A DNA stretch of 25,639 nucleotides from Veillonellaceae bacterium (GCA_900765165.1 CAAFQR010000176.1:1-25639); one strand, 5' to 3'; positions 1 through 8,456 are shown, numbered from the stretch's first letter. Program-made: numbers and translations. Notes: generated by a model not told the origin, from the letters alone.

Positions 1-93
1 ACAGTTGATAAGAATAATAAGATTACGAATATTTTCATCTTTGAAATGGATTAGGTGTATTGGTGTTGTTGAATTGTGTTGGAGGTTGTGAAA

Positions 94-1134
94 GTGAAAT
101 TAACTGATCTGAAAATTAAAAAATGCAAGTTGAAAACTGTTTTGTCGGCAATGATTATAGGGAGTGTATTATCTGGATTTGCTGTAACATCGGTTGATGC
201 GATATTTGTGCCAACGACTGCGAGAACGTTTCATCCTGGAACTACTGAAGAGCCTTATTCTGGTAATCTTGATGATGATTTTAAGGAAGGAAAGCATAAG
301 ATAAATATTGCGTATAACGACAAAGAGGGTACGCCGAAGTTTATTGTGAAGGATAAGTCAAATAAAAACGCAATATTGTTATCTATGCCGTCTCCAGAAC
401 TTAAATATCAGGCAAAGGTAACGCAGATTCAGAATAAGGATAATGGCCAGTATTTTTATATTGTTGATGGACGTAGTGATAAATATGGTTATTTAATGGG
501 ATTGGATAAGAAGACTGGTAAATGGCGTGTTTATGCTAATAAAGATAACTATTACAATCCAGTTGGCTCGAGTAATGGTGAAGGTATTACGTTACACTAT
601 GGGAATATTTCCGTATATCATCATGGAGCTAAACACCATGAGTATTGGTTGAAATGGGATGAAAGAAAGAATGATTTTACATATGAAGATAAAGATTCTC
701 ACGAATTTACTTATTTCAACAGTGCATTAGCTTATGACAAACGATATCGCCCTCTATATGCGCATATGGGGACGGAGTGGTATTTAGATATGAAGAGCAT
801 CACTACGTATGCGAATGATGATAATGTGTGTAAATTTTCTTGTGGTATTCGAACGGCTCCTTGGGAATCGGACATAATAAGTGATAGTATGGGCCGGTTT
901 AATTTTAAATATTATAAGCAGAGTAAAAAGTTGTTCTTTGAATATACTGCCAAAGATGGAAGTACCAAGAAACTGGAAGAACTTGATTATGATAAATCAC
1001 CTGTAGGTGTGTTTTGGCACAATGTTACTGCAGCAGGAGTTCTTGCTTATCGTGAAATCTCAGGAGAATTATTAGGAGATTTAGGTGGAGACTTAGGATA
1101 TATTGAAGAATGGTATAAGGGCCCGTTAGACTAA
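94..1134 (+). CDS. Secreted protein of unknown function
   Basis: I do not recognise a named family. The protein is about 346 aa. It begins with a lysine-rich N-terminus (KLTDLKIKKCKLK), a hydrophobic stretch at about residues 15-30 and an ASVDA-like cleavage region (VTSVDA), so it should be exported. The frame stays open back to a GTG at 76, but GGAGG at 81-85 lies 8 bases before the GTG at 94, which I take as the start. The mature part is hydrophilic and rich in Tyr, Trp, Lys and Asp, with no further membrane segment. Two cysteines close together (VCKFSCG, about residue 255) could form a disulfide. The segment WYLDMKSITTY recalls short secreted proteins of Negativicutes, but this is a weak impression. 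Base composition is clearly more A/T-rich than the genes downstream, which may mean transfer. The next gene is 1.5 kb away. Confidence 0.7.
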   Translation: MKLTDLKIKKCKLKTVLSAMIIGSVLSGFAVTSVDAIFVPTTARTFHPGTTEEPYSGNLDDDFKEGKHKINIAYNDKEGTPKFIVKDKSNKNAILLSMPSPELKYQAKVTQIQNKDNGQYFYIVDGRSDKYGYLMGLDKKTGKWRVYANKDNYYNPVGSSNGEGITLHYGNISVYHHGAKHHEYWLKWDERKNDFTYEDKDSHEFTYFNSALAYDKRYRPLYAHMGTEWYLDMKSITTYANDDNVCKFSCGIRTAPWESDIISDSMGRFNFKYYKQSKKLFFEYTAKDGSTKKLEELDYDKSPVGVFWHNVTAAGVLAYREISGELLGDLGGDLGYIEEWYKGPLD

Positions 1135-1167
1135 ATTCTGATATTGAAAAGTTTCTTAACTAGATAA

Positions 1168-1244
1168 AAGTGGACATTGATCACAAAAAAGCGGACATTG
1201 GTAATAAAAACTGGACATTCGCAACCTTAAAAGTGGACATTGAG
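1168..1244. repeat. Four iterated GGACATT repeats, ~21-bp period
   Basis: GGACATT occurs at 1172-1178, 1193-1199, 1213-1219 and 1235-1241, each preceded by an A-rich run and T, C or CT. The spacing is 21, 20 and 22 bases, close to two helical turns. Reiterated short binding sites of this kind are known at the ends of IS21-family elements, so this may be the end of a lost insertion sequence. No istA/istB-like frame is present. An operator array is the other possibility. Confidence 0.55.
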
Positions 1245-1256
1245 CCAGTTTTGGAC

Positions 1257-1544
1257 TTTCGGCGGCTACCTATTGCCAGAAGCTGTATGAGAAGGCGCGT
1301 TTGAAAGTAAAAAGGAAGAGAACAAGCCGCATGTGAAAAATTTCTTGGCGCTAGTTAAGATAGCGTGTTAAAAAAGCCTGCCGGCACGGAATTCGAAGAC
1401 ATTTCGAAGAGACAGTCGAGAATCCGTGTCGGCAGGCTTTGGCGTAAGTAAAGCGATGAGGAAATTTTACACGCGGCTAAGCGAAAAGCTTTTTAGGGCA
1501 AACGCGCCGAGCGAACAGATCTTGCGGCATGCTAGCCGCCGAAA
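1257..1544 (+). repeat. Nested palindromic element, copy 1 (core loop type A)
   Basis: Three inverted repeats are nested in 288 bp. Terminal: TTTCGGCGGCTA (1257-1268) with TAGCCGCCGAAA (1533-1544). Subterminal: 1325-1343 (GCCGCATGTGAAA...) with 1461-1477 (...TTTTACACGCGGC), imperfect. Core: AAAGCCTGCCGGCACGGA (1373-1390) with TCCGTGTCGGCAGGCTTT (1423-1440), 18 bp with one G.T pair. The 32-nt core loop (1391-1422) is identical to that of the copy at 18516. The left end, GCGGCTACCTATTGCCA, is shared with the copy at 1851. No coding potential; the strand is set by loop orientation. The core stem could act as a weak terminator. I do not recognise the family. Confidence 0.8.
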
Positions 1545-1850
1545 CCCAAAACGCTCAAGCTACGATGTTGATGCTTTTTGACTAAGCGAAATTTTTTTAA
1601 TCATGAAAGCGCTCAAAAATTGTTTGAGGCGTAATCGAAAGCGCTAATTTTAGAGCGGCAGTACCTTGCCTAGATGAGCGCAGAACATCAGGGCGCGTTA
1701 CGGGCTATCGTTCGTGCCGTATTGAAGGCGGAAGCTAGTGGTCGTAAGCGCCCAAAGATGCTTGTGGAAACCAGCGTGCTTGGACAGCTGCAATCGTTGC
1801 TGGTTGAGATGAAGCGATTCGTCTTGTGATAGTTAGTACGGCCTTGGCGG

Positions 1851-2160
1851 TTAAGCGGCTACCTATTGCCAAAAGCAGGATGACGCAGACCTGTCTAGGA
1901 ACGCGCAAAGATATAAAGGGACTGCGAGTTAGCCTTTGTCTAGTCATGGCTAGTGCTTATGATTAGCAGAAAAGCAGAAGAGACCACGTCAGAGCTGTGA
2001 AGCGACCATTGGTGGAACCGAAGGAAGCGAATAGCTCTGACGTGGTCTCTGCTTAATGGAATTGTAATGGTAATGACTAGACAAGGCTAAATGCAAAGTT
2101 TAGGATGAGCGCGCTCCTAGACAGGTCGTCTATCCGTTCTTGTGTAATGTTAGCCGCTAA
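1851..2160 (+). repeat. Nested palindromic element, copy 2 (different core)
   Basis: Same plan as the copy at 1257. Terminal repeat: TTAAGCGGCTA (1851-1861) with TAGCCGCTAA (2151-2160). Subterminal repeat: TTAGCCTTTGTCTAGTCAT (1929-1947) with ATGACTAGACAAGGCTAA (2073-2090). A further pair is ACCTGTCTAGGAACGCGC (1889-1906) against GCGCGCTCCTAGACAGGT (2109-2126), imperfect. Core stem: 17 bp perfect, GAGACCACGTCAGAGCT (1980-1996) with 2033-2049. The 36-nt loop (1997-2032) is unlike the loops of the other four copies. The right end CCGTTCTTGTGTAATGTTAGC recurs in variant form at 18777 and 24046, and inverted at 16313. Confidence 0.8.
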
Positions 2161-2410
2161 TCTCAAGGCACACTAGATGTTCAAGCCGAACGTTCAGACT
2201 CAGCACAACAACGCCATCCAAAGCACCTAGGACCTAGCCCTTTGAGCGCTACGCCCACAGCGGCTCACCGAAATACGCACAACGATAGCCCGCGCCGCCA
2301 TGATAAATGCGCCACGAGGCAAGATACTGCCTGACAAAACAGCGCTGATGCGGACAAAACAAAATTGAGTGCTACATGATTGAAATAAAGTGAGCGAATT
2401 TGGAAATATA

Positions 2411-2419
2411 TGATATAAT
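2411..2419 (+). promoter_or_regulatory. Extended -10 promoter for dapF
   Basis: TGATATAAT matches the extended -10 form TGnTATAAT. No good -35 hexamer lies at the usual distance. It is the best promoter before dapF and would give a leader of about 180 nt with a small hairpin (CGCTT/AAGCG near 2491-2508). I see no known riboswitch signature in that leader. Confidence 0.5.
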
Positions 2420-2608
2420 TATGGTAGTTTGCATATAAGTTTAGGTTGCTATGTGAGAATGTAAAGATAAAACACATCGAAAAGTAGGGTTCGCTTTAGT
2501 GGAAGCGCATAGTGAGTAGGATAATAGATTCGTTGGAAGCTCCTAAGAAGTTATCTTGAAGTTGAGTATAACGGCGGAGCAGGGTTTTATTTCAGACGAG
2601 GTGATACC

Positions 2609-3442
2609 ATGAAAGTAACAAAAATGCATGGTTTGGGTAATGATTTTGTGTTTTTTACGGACAAAGACGGCGCCAATAAGGATTACAGCGATTTGGCGAT
2701 CCGTATGTGTCATCGCCAGACCGGTATCGGTGCTGACGGCATTATTGTGGTAGTGCCTTCCGATAAAGCGGACATCCGCATGCGCATTATTAACGCAGAC
2801 GGTAGCGAAGCGGAAATGTGTGGCAACGGTATCCGTTGTTTCAGTAAATATGTGTACGAACGCGACATTGTGAAGAAGACGAAGTTCACCATTGAAACGT
2901 TGGCAGGGATTATGGAACCGGAATTGACCGTTGAAGACGGCAAGGTTACGCTGGTTACGGTTAATATGGGTAAGCCGATTTTCCCGGCAGCGCAGATTCC
3001 GATGAAGGGTGATGCGGCGAAGGTTATTGATTATCCGTTGACGATTGGTGGCAATACTAAGTTAAATGTAAGTTCCGTTTTGATGGGCGTTCCGCACACG
3101 GAAGTGTTCGTAGCCGATGTTGAGGCTGTGCCGCTGACGACGTGGGGCCCGCAGATTGAAAAGCATTCCGTGTTCCCGCGCAATACGAATGTTAACTTCG
3201 TAGAAGTGGTGGACAAGAAGCATATGAAGGTACGCACGTGGGAACGTGGTGCCGGCGCAACGTTGGCTTGCGGTACCGGTTGCTGCGGTAGCGTGGTTAT
3301 GGCCTATGAAAAAGGCTTAACGGACCGCGAAGTTGACGTGGAAGTGTACTTAGGTACGTTGCATATCAACTACACGGAAGACGGTACGGTATTCATGACC
3401 GGCCCGGCTGCTCAGGTTTTTGAAACTGAGTGGGAAGACTAA
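2609..3442 (+). CDS. dapF: Diaminopimelate epimerase
   Basis: Interconverts LL- and meso-diaminopimelate in the cytoplasm, supplying lysine and the peptidoglycan cross-linking residue. The 277-aa length is normal for DapF. Both catalytic cysteines of this cofactor-independent racemase fold are visible: Cys71 in EAEMCGNGIRC and Cys221 in LACGTGCCGSV. The N-terminal MKVTKMHGLGNDF is typical. The start is fixed by GAGGTG (2599-2604) just upstream of the ATG. It appears monocistronic, with its own promoter at 2411 and a structured gap before ptsI. The octamer ATTTCAGA sits just before the ribosome site (2589-2596), as it also does shortly before the ptsI ribosome site. No missing residue or truncation. 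Confidence 0.96.
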   Translation: MKVTKMHGLGNDFVFFTDKDGANKDYSDLAIRMCHRQTGIGADGIIVVVPSDKADIRMRIINADGSEAEMCGNGIRCFSKYVYERDIVKKTKFTIETLAGIMEPELTVEDGKVTLVTVNMGKPIFPAAQIPMKGDAAKVIDYPLTIGGNTKLNVSSVLMGVPHTEVFVADVEAVPLTTWGPQIEKHSVFPRNTNVNFVEVVDKKHMKVRTWERGAGATLACGTGCCGSVVMAYEKGLTDREVDVEVYLGTLHINYTEDGTVFMTGPAAQVFETEWED

Positions 3443-3480
3443 GATAGGTTATATTAGCTAGGCAATGGTAGTGGCGCCGA

Positions 3481-3693
3481 TAGCGCCATGATGGCTGAGG
3501 TTGACGAAAGGGGTTAATTTCAGCTAGGGATGGCGCTAAACCGCGTTACTACATAGTACTAGCGATAACATATTGGGTAAAGGGATTGCCCGATAGGGAC
3601 GAATAGAGCATGCTTGAGAGCAGCTGGCAAAGGGTAAGTTGAACGGAAGCATGCCGAACTACAGGGATTTAACGACGTAGTAGGGAGTACTAT
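3481..3693 (+). promoter_or_regulatory. Structured region upstream of ptsI
   Basis: Several perfect short inverted repeats fill the dapF-ptsI gap: TAGCGCCAT (3481-3489) with ATGGCGCTA (3530-3538); ATAGTACT (3553-3560) with AGTACTAT (3686-3693); TATTGGG (3571-3577) with CCCGATA (3589-3595); GCATGCTT (3608-3615) with AAGCATGC (3647-3654). The last two lie inside the second, so 3553-3693 can fold as a multi-branched leader ending some 30 nt before the ptsI start. There is no T-box or antiterminator signature I can recognise. A degenerate palindromic element like those elsewhere in the window is the alternative. Confidence 0.45.
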
Positions 3694-3726
3694 TATTTCA
3701 GAAGAGTAGGCAAGCGGAGGTACATT

Positions 3727-5466
3727 ATGGCACCCATTCGATTGACGGGCATTTCCGGCGCACGCGGCATCGGTACAGGCACCGTCTATGTTTATAAGCA
3801 AGAAGATATCCGAATCGACACGAGAACTATTGAACGCGACGCCGTAGCCGGCGAAGTAGCGCGTTTGCAAGGCGCGATGGAAGCGACTATTGACCAGCTT
3901 AAAGCTGTGAAATCAAAAGCCGCAGAGTCCATGGGCGAAAAGGAAGCGGCTATTTTTGAAGCGCACATCCTCATCGCACAGGATCCGTCCTTAGTGGCCG
4001 GCATTCAAGGCGCTATTGAAAGCGATTGCTTAAGCGCAGCGGCAGCGACGGAACAGACTGTAGCTATGTACGCTGATATGTTCTCGGCGATGGAAGACCC
4101 GTACATGCGTGAACGTGGCGCAGATATTCGCGATATTGGCGATCGCTTATTGCGCAACATCTTGGGCATGAACCCGCGCGGGTTGGCTCATTTGACGGGC
4201 CAGGTTATCTTGGTAGCAGAAGACTTGACGCCGTCCGATACGGCATCATTAGATAAAAACGTAGTTCGTGGCATCATCACAACTGCTGGTGGTCCTACGA
4301 GCCATGCGGCTATTATGGCGCGTACGTTGGAAATTCCGGCCGTTATGGGCGTTGGCTCCGTTGACGGCGTTGAATCCGGCATGAAAGCTATCGTAAAGGG
4401 TACGGAAGGCGAAGTTATCGTCGAACCGGACGAAGCTGAATTTGCTAAGAGCAGCGAAGCGGCTGAAGCCTATCGCGCTCATTTACAGGCGTTGAAACAG
4501 TCTGCCAGCTTACCGGCGGTGACGAAAGACAATCATCAAGTATTGTTATTCGGCAACATCGGCAAAGCACAGGACGCCAGCCATGCGTGTCATTTAGGCG
4601 CTGAAGGTATTGGCTTGTTCCGTACGGAATTCTTGTACATGGGTCATGACGAATTGCCGACCGAAGAAGAACAGTACGAAGTATATGAAAAGGTTGCGAA
4701 ACGCCTCGAAGGCAAACCGGTTATTATCCGCACTATGGATATTGGTGGCGACAAGGAATTACAGTGCTTGCAGTTGCCGAAGGAATTGAATCCGTTCCTC
4801 GGCTATCGCGCTATCCGCATTTGCCTTGATAAACCGGACATGTTCAAGACACAGCTCCGCGCTATCTTGCGCGCCGGTGTTTGGGGCGACGTACAAATCA
4901 TGTATCCCATGATTGCGTCCCTCGAAGAAGTTAAAGCGGCTAACGCCCTTCTCGAAGAAGCGAAGGCTGAACTTCGTGCTGAAAACGTGCCGTTCAAGGA
5001 AAACGTACCGGTCGGCATCATGGTGGAAATTCCGTCTGTAGCCGTTAGTGCGCAGCTGTTCGCGAAACACGTAGATTTCTTCAGCATTGGCACCAACGAC
5101 TTGTGCCAGTACACCTTGGCCGTTGACCGCATGAATGAACGCATTGGTAATTTGTACCAGCCGCTTCATCCGTCCGTATTGCGCTTGATTAAGAACACCA
5201 TCGACGCATCGCATGGCGAAGGTAAAATCACCGGCATGTGCGGCGAAATGGCGGGCGATCCGTTAGCTACGATGATTCTCTTAGGTATCGGACTTGACGA
5301 ATTCAGTATGAGCGCTTCGTCCATTCCGGTAGTGAAGGAAATCGTTCGTGCCGTAACCATCGAAGAATGCCGCGAAATGGCAGCTCACGTGCTGACCTTG
5401 GAAACGGCGGCCGAAATTCGCGACTATGCGAAATCGGTGCTGGAAGCTAAGGGCATCGAACTGTAA
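3727..5466 (+). CDS. ptsI: PTS enzyme I (phosphoenolpyruvate-protein phosphotransferase)
   Basis: First step of the sugar phosphotransferase system: it takes phosphate from phosphoenolpyruvate and passes it to HPr (ptsH at 5645). The protein is 579 aa, normal for enzyme I. The N-terminal HPr-binding and swivelling domain carries the phosphorylated histidine, His193, in GGPTSHAAIMART. The C-terminal PEP-binding barrel shows LFRTEFLYM, the MVEIPSVAV and SIGTNDLCQYTLA segments, and the catalytic cysteine in GKITGMCGEMAGDP. The start ATG follows GCGGAGG (3714-3720). Gene order is unusual: enzyme I comes before HPr, with 178 bases and a separate promoter between them, whereas ptsH-ptsI operons are the rule in Firmicutes. 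A stem-loop follows the stop codon. Confidence 0.97.
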   Translation: MAPIRLTGISGARGIGTGTVYVYKQEDIRIDTRTIERDAVAGEVARLQGAMEATIDQLKAVKSKAAESMGEKEAAIFEAHILIAQDPSLVAGIQGAIESDCLSAAAATEQTVAMYADMFSAMEDPYMRERGADIRDIGDRLLRNILGMNPRGLAHLTGQVILVAEDLTPSDTASLDKNVVRGIITTAGGPTSHAAIMARTLEIPAVMGVGSVDGVESGMKAIVKGTEGEVIVEPDEAEFAKSSEAAEAYRAHLQALKQSASLPAVTKDNHQVLLFGNIGKAQDASHACHLGAEGIGLFRTEFLYMGHDELPTEEEQYEVYEKVAKRLEGKPVIIRTMDIGGDKELQCLQLPKELNPFLGYRAIRICLDKPDMFKTQLRAILRAGVWGDVQIMYPMIASLEEVKAANALLEEAKAELRAENVPFKENVPVGIMVEIPSVAVSAQLFAKHVDFFSIGTNDLCQYTLAVDRMNERIGNLYQPLHPSVLRLIKNTIDASHGEGKITGMCGEMAGDPLATMILLGIGLDEFSMSASSIPVVKEIVRAVTIEECREMAAHVLTLETAAEIRDYAKSVLEAKGIEL

Positions 5467-5475
5467 AAGGCAACC

Positions 5476-5512
5476 TGTGAAATGAAGGGCCCCGGAGGCT
5501 GGTTATTTCACA
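5476..5512 (+). other. Stem-loop after ptsI
   Basis: TGTGAAAT (5476-5483) pairs perfectly with ATTTCACA (5505-5512), with a smaller GCC/GGC hairpin inside. There is no immediate T-run, so termination is uncertain. The left arm is part of TGTGAAATGAA, found nine bases after the stop codon here and after two other genes. Confidence 0.5.
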
Positions 5513-5537
5513 TCAATGTAAAATTTTTCAAAAATGG

Positions 5538-5564
5538 TTGCGATAATGTTGAATTTTTTATAAT
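5538..5564 (+). promoter_or_regulatory. Probable ptsH promoter
   Basis: TATAAT at 5559-5564 with TTGCGA at 5538-5543 (15-bp spacer; TGGTTG at 5535-5540 would give 18). A leader of about 75 nt follows, with a perfect GACGG-CAA-CCGTC hairpin around 5595. This would let ptsH be expressed apart from ptsI. Confidence 0.5.
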
Positions 5565-5644
5565 ATAAAAAGATAGAAACGATGTCGAGGTGACGACGGC
5601 AACCGTCCCTGGGCTGTGGCGTTAATCAGAAAGAGGGTATGTAT

Positions 5645-5905
5645 ATGACACAGGAAACCGTTATCATTACCAATGAATCCGGCTTACATGCACGACCGGC
5701 TACCTTGTTCACGCAGTTGGCTGCTAAGTTTGAATCCAAAATCACCATTGCTAAAGGCGAAAAGAAAGCTGACGCAAAATCGATTTTGACGGTTCTTACC
5801 TTAGGCGCTGCTAAAGGTACGGAAGTTGTATTGACCGCTGACGGCCCGGACGAAGCAGCCGCTGTTCAGCAGTTAAAAGAATTCTTGACCACCAATCAGG
5901 ACTAA
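5645..5905 (+). CDS. ptsH: Phosphocarrier protein HPr
   Basis: Small cytoplasmic phosphocarrier that receives phosphate from enzyme I and passes it to sugar-specific EIIA domains. Two ATGs are possible (5639 and 5645). AGAGGG ends at 5637, only one base before the first but seven before the second. The second also puts the active histidine at His15 in ESGLHARPA and the regulatory serine at Ser46 in DAKSILTVL, exactly the classic HPr numbering. The 86-aa length is normal. Ser46 implies control by HPr kinase/phosphorylase and a link to carbon catabolite repression, as in other Firmicutes. No terminator separates it from the adhesin gene, so read-through is possible. Confidence 0.95.
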   Translation: MTQETVIITNESGLHARPATLFTQLAAKFESKITIAKGEKKADAKSILTVLTLGAAKGTEVVLTADGPDEAAAVQQLKEFLTTNQD

Positions 5906-6001
5906 TTCAAATAATTAAATAACAAAGCCTGTAGTATACTAGGTAATGTGTTGTGGGCCGATTGGTTTCTGGCATTGTGAGGTGTTTCGGGAGGGGTACT
6001 T

Positions 6002-8372
6002 ATGAAAAACTGTAAAAATGTATCGAAAAAGTTACTTAAGACAGCGATTCTTAGCTTGCTTCTGGTTGGTTCGTATTCTACGTCGTTGGGTGCTGTAGAG
6101 CATATTACGCAGGGCAACGATGCGAAGGTTATTGCCGATGGTGGCACGAGTCAAACCTATATTGCTATCGGTGATCATGCCCATACCTTTATTGGCCGCG
6201 GTGGTCAGGAAGGGGCTATTTCGCCAACGAATAAAACAGATGATGCAGCCGGCGCTATTGCTATTGGCGATTATACTTGCTCGTAGTGGCAGTATTATGA
6301 TCGGTAGCCATAACTTCAAAGGTAAGATGGGTGACGTTGAAAATATTGATTCGTCACAGCTAGCAACGGAAGGTGATAGTGGGGTATACGGTTTCACGGT
6401 GGCAACGACGACGATAGGCACCAATAGCTTCACGAAAGGCTTTTTAGCCTCCACCTTCGGGAATTATAACATCCAAAGTAGTCAAAATAAGGGTTATGGT
6501 TGGCTCAATAAACGAAATCTTGAAAATTTAGGTGCTACTGTTGTGGGCACATTGAATAGCAATGAATCCTTTTCCACACCAGAACCAAGAGGTTTGTTTG
6601 CTAAGTCGTATTCCGGCATAGCCAATAGCATTGTTGGTATTGCGAACCGCGTAAATAACGCTAACGGTGCCCTTGTGTATGGTGCCGGCAATGAGATTAC
6701 GAACTCGGTTCAAACGATTAGTGGCGTGTATGATATGACGAAACTAGATGATGTGGCGGAGGTTAGCCAGACCTTCCGTGATGCTGTAAAAACGTCTAAA
6801 GGTGGCGGCGCAACGATGGCCTTTGGTGGCGGCAACGTGGCAGACTACACGTCACTGACGATGATTACCGGCGTTAACAACACGGTTAAAGGTACGGCCG
6901 ATGCCATTAGTAGTCTTGATGCTGTTCTTGGCTATAACAATACGCTGACCAACGTAAGCAATACGAAGGTTATTGGTAGCAACAATACCATCGACGATAA
7001 TGCGCAGAGCAACACGGTGTTTGGGGATAATTACACTATTGCCAGCGGCAAGTCTAATAACGTTATACTCGGTAATGCCGATGAGGCGTGGACGCTAGAA
7101 AACGCAGAAACGACATTGTTAGGCCACAACACGAAGGTTATGGCTGATGGTGGCGTGGCTTTAGGTTCCGGCTCTATTTTGAATGCTACGGAATCGGGAT
7201 TAGGTCAATCCGGTTGGGATCAGTCGACCGGTGCAGCTTCTACCGATGAGTCCTATATTTGGCGACCGACCTTAGGTGCTGTGTCCGTCGGGGTATCCGG
7301 TACTGACACGCGCCGCATTACCAATGTAGCGGCCGGTATTAACGACACAGACGCTGTTAACGTAGCACAGCTCAAAAAAGTAGCGGCCGGCAGTGGCGGC
7401 AATGTAGACCTTATAGCCGGTGATGGTATTACGTTGACGAAAGCTAGTGATGGCTCATGGACTATTAGCACGAATTTCGAGTATTCTGGTTCCGATAAAG
7501 TAACGTACACGGATGGCAGCGCTAATCGCACTCATGGTCGAATGGCACTGGTTGACGAGACAACTTCTGACAGTACGACGACCAGCGGCCGTGCAGCGAG
7601 TATTGAAACCATTTTGAACGCTGATGATGGCAATGAGACCAGTGTTGGCGATGATGGGAAAATTGGGGTTAAAGGTGACGGCACGAATATTTCCACGTCC
7701 GTTGTGGGCGGTGATGTTCAAGTAACGTTAAGTAAAGATATTACCGTTGATAGTGTGACTACGAAGACGGTTACTGCGGACAGCGTTACGACCAATAGCC
7801 TTTCGATTACTAACGGCCCGACCATCAACAATAACGGTATTGATATGAACGGCACGAAGATTACGAACGTGCAGAATGGCGATGTCATTGAAGGCTCTAA
7901 GGATGCGGTAAACGGCGGCCAGCTGTGGGAAGTTAAGCAAGCGGTGAATGGCCGCGTTGATAGCTTGAACGGTCGCATAAATAGCTTGGATACGAAGGTG
8001 AACCGCGTTGGCGCCGGTGCGGCAGCGATGGCGAGCCTCCATCCGCTGGATTTTGATCCGGATGACAAGTGGAGCTTCTCCGCCGGCTACGGCAATTACC
8101 GTAGTGCGAATGCCTTTGCGGTAGGCACGTTCTATCGGCCGAATGAAAATAGCATGGTGAACATTAGCGGTTCCTTCGGCAGTGGTGAAAACATGATTGG
8201 CGTTGGGGCGTCCTTCAAGTTTGGCAACGGTACGCCGGTCAATAAGCGTCAGCTTCAGAAAACCGTGGTAGAGCTGCAGGCGACGGTAGCGAACCAGCAG
8301 GCCATGATTGACGAACAGAACAAGAAGATTGAAAAGCTAGAGGCGATGGTAACGCAGTTATTGGCTAAGTAA
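6002..8372 (+). pseudogene. Trimeric autotransporter adhesin (YadA family), frameshifted
   Basis: A type Vc surface adhesin. The first frame (6002-6286) starts after GGGAGGGG with a signal peptide (cut after about SYSTSLGA) and head-type repeats ending AIAIGDYT. It then hits a stop at 6284-6286. The sequence continues in another frame as ARSGSIMIGSHNF to 8372. Dropping one T of ACTT (6275-6278) restores a single product of 789 aa. The passenger has YadA head repeats (VIGSNNT, VFGDNYT, VILGN, VALGSGS) and a neck motif ITNVAAGINDTDAVNVAQL (about 7318-7374). A second neck-like motif follows (ITNVQNGD...AVNGGQLWEV), then a stalk and the four-strand membrane anchor ending GVGASFKFG near 8226. About 45 more residues of predicted coiled coil follow the anchor. 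Whether the shift is real, phase-variable or a sequencing error cannot be told here. The downstream frame alone lacks a signal peptide. Confidence 0.85.
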
Positions 8373-8417
8373 GCGTTTCCCTGTGAAATGAACCCCCTTC
8401 CTAGCCCCTTCTCATAA

Positions 8418-8456
8418 AAATACCCGCTGGGCTCCATGCGAGCTCAGCGGGTATTT
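8418..8456. terminator. Bidirectional rho-independent terminator
   Basis: AAATACCCGCTGGGCTC (8418-8434) and GAGCTCAGCGGGTATTT (8440-8456) form a 17-bp stem with one wobble and a 5-nt loop. It lies between the convergent adhesin and glycosyltransferase genes and has A/T runs on both sides. Confidence 0.85.

Larger units (their letters stand above)
1135..2608. other. Long gene-free interval rich in inverted repeats
   Basis: I see no convincing gene in these 1.47 kb: the only open frames are short, lack ribosome sites and run across palindromes. The interval holds the GGACATT repeats (about 1168-1244), two large nested palindromes (1257-1544 and 1851-2160) and the dapF promoter and leader (from 2411). 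The stretch 1545-1850 has only small hairpins, such as CTCAAA/TTTGAG around 1612-1630. The stretch 2161-2400 shows nothing I can name. Confidence 0.7.

Noticed and set aside
1735..2477. Small minus-strand frames of 70 residues in the gene-free interval
   Set aside because: They run through the palindromic element or the dapF promoter, lack ribosome sites and have no protein-like features.
3443..3726. T-box or known riboswitch before ptsI
   Set aside because: No AGGGTGG-type antiterminator, specifier loop or other conserved core is present, and ptsI is not a usual target.
4759..5214. 151-residue open frame antisense to ptsI
   Set aside because: Shadow frame of ptsI without its own ribosome site or promoter.
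6271..6290. Programmed ribosomal frameshift in the adhesin gene
   Set aside because: No slippery heptamer, stimulatory structure or internal ribosome site is evident at the shift; a mutation or sequencing error is simpler.
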